From: Chloroflexi bacterium GWB2_49_20
GTDB lineage: Bacteria > Chloroflexota > Anaerolineae > Anaerolineales > Villigracilaceae
Assembly: GCA_001796335.1 (NCBI GenBank)
Contig: MGMF01000001.1
Span: forward strand, 294,657 to 358,656
Direction of reading: 5' to 3'
DNA length: 64,000 nucleotides
Both the position numbers and the translations under genes were made by a program. Positions within the stretch are counted from its first letter, which is position 1, and each line of letters opens with the position of its first letter. Of the stretch, positions 61,395-64,000 are shown one piece after another. The notes beneath the pieces are model-generated. The model saw nothing but the letters and a program-made list of their open reading frames with translations, was not told the origin of the DNA and did not search any database.

Positions 61395-62252
61395 ATGTCC
61401 AAAGTATTTCTTTCTCATAGCGCAATAGATAAACCCTTTGTCAGAAGATTCGATCAAGCACTGCGAGGGTTTGGGATAGACACATTTCTTGACGAGCGCG
61501 ATATAACTATCGGCCAAGATATTCCGCAAGCTTTATTTATTGAAATTGAAAAAGCATCTCATTTCTTGTACTTTATCTCAAAAGCATCAATTCAATCACA
61601 ATGGGTTCAAGAGGAATTATCTCTTGCCAAGATGCGTGAGAAAAGCAAGCGAGGAATGAGGGTATTGCCAATTCTTATTGAAGATGTGAAACCTCCATCG
61701 TCACTAATTAGCAAAAGATATGCAGATTTCCGAAACAAGAAGATTAATGTTCGTTCTACACAGTTCCAATTAGTTCTCAAGGCGATAGGATACGAATCTC
61801 CTTCACAGATTGTTGACGATGCTAAAGCAACCGACGAAGATGACCTAAATTATTCTATATCTCTTGCTCTTCTTACAACTGCAGATCTGCAAGTAGTTCT
61901 TTCAGACATCGTATTTCTCCTTTTGTTATCAGCTGAATCCAAATCTACCGAATCGCTTTCTCTCCTTCATTCAAATGTTAAATTAGAAATAAGTTATCGA
62001 CAAATCCCCCAAAGATTCCAAGGTTTATTCGAAAATCTTGATGCATTGAATTCACTCTCAGTTATTGAACCTTTTCGAAAAGATATCAGGAAAAAAGCAA
62101 TACCTTTTCTTCAAGATATTAATACTATTCTGTCATACAGTTATAATTCTTTTCCAATGATTGAAAAGTTGCATGAAATTGCTGAAAATTCACGTTATCT
62201 TCAAAGACGTATTGGTCAATTGCATTTCCAGCTTCTGGTACTTTACGTCTAA
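61395..62252 (+). CDS. TIR-domain protein, candidate NAD-cleaving effector
   Basis: From the ATG at 61395 (AAGGA 6 nt upstream) this is 285 aa. The N-terminal TIR domain (about 1-135) shows SKVFLSHSAIDKPFVRRFDQAL, GIDTFLDERDITIGQDI and SQWVQEELSLAK, where Glu74 matches the catalytic glutamate of the W-C/x-x-x-E motif in TIR NADases. The C-terminal part (about 145-285) is helical with no recognised family and could be a sensor or oligomerisation domain. Bacterial TIR proteins commonly act in anti-phage defence by depleting NAD. It is the last gene of the module. Confidence 0.85.
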   Translation: MSKVFLSHSAIDKPFVRRFDQALRGFGIDTFLDERDITIGQDIPQALFIEIEKASHFLYFISKASIQSQWVQEELSLAKMREKSKRGMRVLPILIEDVKPPSSLISKRYADFRNKKINVRSTQFQLVLKAIGYESPSQIVDDAKATDEDDLNYSISLALLTTADLQVVLSDIVFLLLLSAESKSTESLSLLHSNVKLEISYRQIPQRFQGLFENLDALNSLSVIEPFRKDIRKKAIPFLQDINTILSYSYNSFPMIEKLHEIAENSRYLQRRIGQLHFQLLVLYV

Positions 62253-62368
62253 ATTCTCAAGTTGGTATTTCTACTCACTGCCCAACACCTGTATCATCGA
62301 TCATCAGTTATGTTATTGATGGACCGTTCTATACTTGCCTCCAAATAATGTAAAATTGTAGCCGAACT

Positions 62369-62392
62369 GGAATAGATCCTGAATACCCCTAC
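62369..62392 (+). repeat. Degenerate 24-nt repeat after the TIR gene
   Basis: GGAATAGATCCTGAATACCC..., preceded by AATTGTAGCCGAACT as before the copy at 61252. It ends 12 nt before the right 51-nt repeat. Confidence 0.55.
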
Positions 62393-62404
62393 GGGGCACA
62401 TGTA

Positions 62405-62455
62405 CGCCTGGTCGCCGGTTTCCCCTTCAGGGACGCACGCGGCGAATCCAGCCGG
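62405..62455 (+). repeat. 51-nt repeat, right copy flanking the TIR/HEPN module
   Basis: Matches 58682-58732 with four transitions; contains GGGACGCACGCGGCGAATCC. Here no tRNA acceptor sequence or terminator follows, and the T-stem pairing is partly lost. Confidence 0.75.
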
Positions 62456-62526
62456 ATATGTCTTTCTTTATTCAGTTCAATTAATTATTTTATATATGAA
62501 ACTATCAGAATGAACCTATCTGATGG

Positions 62527-63306
62527 CTACTTGTTGAATATACCTGCCTCAACATAATACCAGGCATCTCCCGTGCGGGCAAAAAAGGCCACCATATTCT
62601 GCGCCTGGATGGGATTAAGCACCGATTCGCCGCAGCAATTGAAATGGGGAATTTCCTCGTAAGCGAGCATGGTCTCTTTCCCGTCATAGAAATATCCGAT
62701 TTTCCCATCCTTCTTGAAAAAATAGAACGGATTACCTGCAATGGTCTGCAATCCAAATGCATCGGCATAACCCTTCGTTTCGTTTTGCAGTGCACCATCC
62801 ATGCTGATCTGCCCTAAGGCAAAGGGTGTTACGATATTATCCCCTTCGAGATCAATCAAGACGGTTTCCAGCGCCCAGTGACTGTCGTAGATCCATAACC
62901 CACGGAGCGTGGTGATCGGGCTGGCCGGGCCAGTGGAAATGCGGTAGATTTCATTGCCATCCAGTGTGACCCAGACATAACTTTCTGAAGAATTGTTAAT
63001 GAATGTTTGCGCGGCAACCAATGGTTTGCCGTCCAGGTTTCCTGTGAACGCAAAGTTGCCAGCGATGGTTGTGGATTGATCCGGGAAAGAAAGGCTGCGG
63101 TCAGCAGCATGCAGCTTAAGCACTTCCTCCTGGGAACCGTCCATTGGGGTGAACACAAACGGATCGATCTGTGGGGAACCCGTGAGTGGGTGCTCCTCCA
63201 CGCTCAATGTGGCTCGTGTGGAATCCGTCCCTGATGCACAACCAGCCATGATCAATGAAATCATGACAAACACGACAAGCAAAATGGAAACCATGGTTTT
63301 TTTCAT
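62527..63306 (-). CDS. Hypothetical secreted lipoprotein
   Basis: From the ATG at 63306 (AGGAG upstream) this is 259 aa with a signal peptide ending in LIMAGC and lipidated Cys23. The mature part appears beta-rich, with repeated short blocks such as SYVWVTLDGNEIYR and PFYFFKKDGKIGYFYDGKETML that could form a beta-propeller-like sensor of surface exposure. No family is recognised. A CC pair occurs near FNCCGESVL. It stands alone on the reverse strand, next to the right 51-nt repeat, and its base composition is less AT-rich than the module beside it. Confidence 0.7.
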   Translation of the reverse strand: MKKTMVSILLVVFVMISLIMAGCASGTDSTRATLSVEEHPLTGSPQIDPFVFTPMDGSQEEVLKLHAADRSLSFPDQSTTIAGNFAFTGNLDGKPLVAAQTFINNSSESYVWVTLDGNEIYRISTGPASPITTLRGLWIYDSHWALETVLIDLEGDNIVTPFALGQISMDGALQNETKGYADAFGLQTIAGNPFYFFKKDGKIGYFYDGKETMLAYEEIPHFNCCGESVLNPIQAQNMVAFFARTGDAWYYVEAGIFNK

Positions 63307-63911
63307 ATTATCTCCTGTTGGTTTGGTCCGGTGCAATTAATTCCCGAGCAAATTGTTCGATGAGAGGTTTATACTAGGTGGGTGTACCGGGTTTATTTTC
63401 AGGCTGACCTGGTTTGAAGTTGAAATGTACCTTTCTGCACAAGTAATAATATTGTAGCACTTGTGCAGGTAACCTGGAAGATTGTGAAACCTCGCACATT
63501 TCTTGCGTAATCCCCGGCAGCTTGCCGGGAGAAACATTTGCAATTGCTCATTAATTTGATATTGTAATTATTCGTTACGGACAGATAACTCATAATCTAA
63601 ATTTAGCCACTTTTATTTCGACCTTCAATTGAATATTGGAAATATAACTTTCGCTTGAATTGATCCTCGAACGATCTTTTCCCCATCTTTTCATCCTATT
63701 TAATTCGAGATTTTGACATTTTGGAATTGAGCTGATTAGCGCAAAGTCTCTGGTTCCCAATTCGGGGCACACCCCCCAAGTGGGGGAGGCAAACACTCCC
63801 CGACCGATGGATATGCTCGAGGGGTTTTTCTTTTATAATGGATACATGGTGAGAACCGGGTGATAGAAAGTTGAAATCCGGATTATTTGTTTTGGGATTC
63901 ATGGAGATTCG
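63307..63911. other. Gap with two strong hairpins and tRNA-3'-like sequence, no gene
   Basis: TGCACAAGT/ACTTGTGCA forms a perfect stem at 63436-63467, and CCCGGCA-GCT-TGCCGGG another at 63513-63529. At about 63741-63770 the sequence CTGGTTCCCAATTCGGGG resembles part of the 51-nt repeat, and CCCCC-AAGT-GGGGG follows at 63773-63786. GAGGGGTTTTT near 63820 looks like a terminator tail. Small frames on the reverse strand are not convincing. Confidence 0.45.
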
Positions 63912-64000
63912 ATGTCTGAAAATAAAAATGCAGTCGAGATGCATGGCTGCATCGTATGTGCCAGAGTATTCAACGTTCTGGCCGTATATTCCCCGGACGG
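63912..64000 (+). CDS. Start of a CDS cut by the right edge
   Basis: ATG at 63912 with GGAG 5 nt upstream opens a frame that stays open for 29 codons to the end of the window: MSENKNAVEMHGCIVCARVFN and onward. A Cys-x-x-Cys pair (GCIVCAR) suggests a metal or redox site. The family cannot be named from this fragment. Confidence 0.55.
   Translation, partial: MSENKNAVEMHGCIVCARVFNVLAVYSPD

Noticed and set aside
60367..62392. Integron attC sites between the module genes
   Set aside because: The repeats lack the GTTRRRY/RYYYAAC core pairs and no integron integrase is visible; they are reported only as repeats.
60367..62455. CRISPR array in the repeat-bearing gaps
   Set aside because: Units are degenerate, irregularly spaced and separated by genes; no cas genes are present.
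63590..63944. Overlapping small reverse frames before the right-edge CDS
   Set aside because: They run across hairpins and tRNA-like sequence with no start signals.

Overview
The window reads as a mosaic stretch of chromosome from a strictly anaerobic, probably fermentative bacterium. Evidence is ferredoxin-linked carbon metabolism: a four-subunit 2-oxoacid:ferredoxin oxidoreductase, an ADP-forming acyl-CoA synthetase and a nickel CO dehydrogenase. The overall mix (LmbE/PIG-L, ArsA, SDR clusters, repeat-rich intergenic DNA) would suit a Chloroflexota (Anaerolineae-like) genome, but that is inference; no rRNA or intact tRNA is present to test it. Base composition shifts visibly: AT-rich at 1-25 kb, GC-richer at 26-43 kb, intermediate at 44-58 kb, and very AT-rich at 59-62.3 kb.

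Region 1 (0.85-24.4 kb) looks like one catabolic programme for a small organic acid or N-heterocycle. It holds a 10-formyl-THF hydrolase-like protein, an IclR regulator, a fumarate-reductase-type flavoprotein with a short 2Fe-2S partner, the oxidoreductase subunits gamma-delta-alpha-beta, and both acyl-CoA synthetase subunits. A reverse-strand group (RidA, cupin, ThDP enzyme, SDR) follows, then an NMT1/SsuA-type ABC importer. Last come RidA, an enamidase-like amidohydrolase, a class IV aminotransferase, a LeuA/HMGL-type enzyme, an MFS carrier and an M20 deacylase. About 100 bp of upstream DNA with a palindrome is shared between the iclR and importer genes, which suggests one regulator controls both.

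Region 2 (24.4-31.7 kb) begins with an IS110-type element beside a truncated IS701-like transposase and a headless reading frame. It continues with a reverse-strand MarR / ArsD-like / ArsA / methyltransferase / flavodoxin-fold / PIG-L group that includes a broken methyltransferase. Region 3 (32.1-37.3 kb) is a MerR-led operon of membrane and SDR-type enzymes ending in two decayed genes. Region 4 (37.6-43.5 kb) is cooS-cooF-FAD oxidoreductase downstream of a GAF histidine kinase and LuxR-type response regulator.

Region 5 (44.2-58.1 kb) is a pentose/deoxy-sugar type locus: RbsABC-like importer, FGGY kinase, 3-epimerase, class II aldolase, aldo/keto reductase, iron alcohol dehydrogenase and a SorC regulator. 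Unusually, it contains E1-alpha/E1-beta/E2 of a 2-oxoacid or acetoin dehydrogenase. Direct repeats lie on both sides of this locus.

Region 6 (58.5-62.5 kb) is the most unusual part. Five small genes (XRE regulator, two-TM protein, FlgT-C-like protein, HEPN-like protein, TIR-domain protein) sit between two 51-nt imperfect direct repeats. The left repeat is the 3' half of a relic CAU-anticodon tRNA whose T-loop carries a 22-nt insertion. A short degenerate repeat recurs in the gaps between the later genes. I regard this as a candidate defence or mobile module. The window ends with a lipoprotein gene and the first codons of a CDS cut by the right edge.
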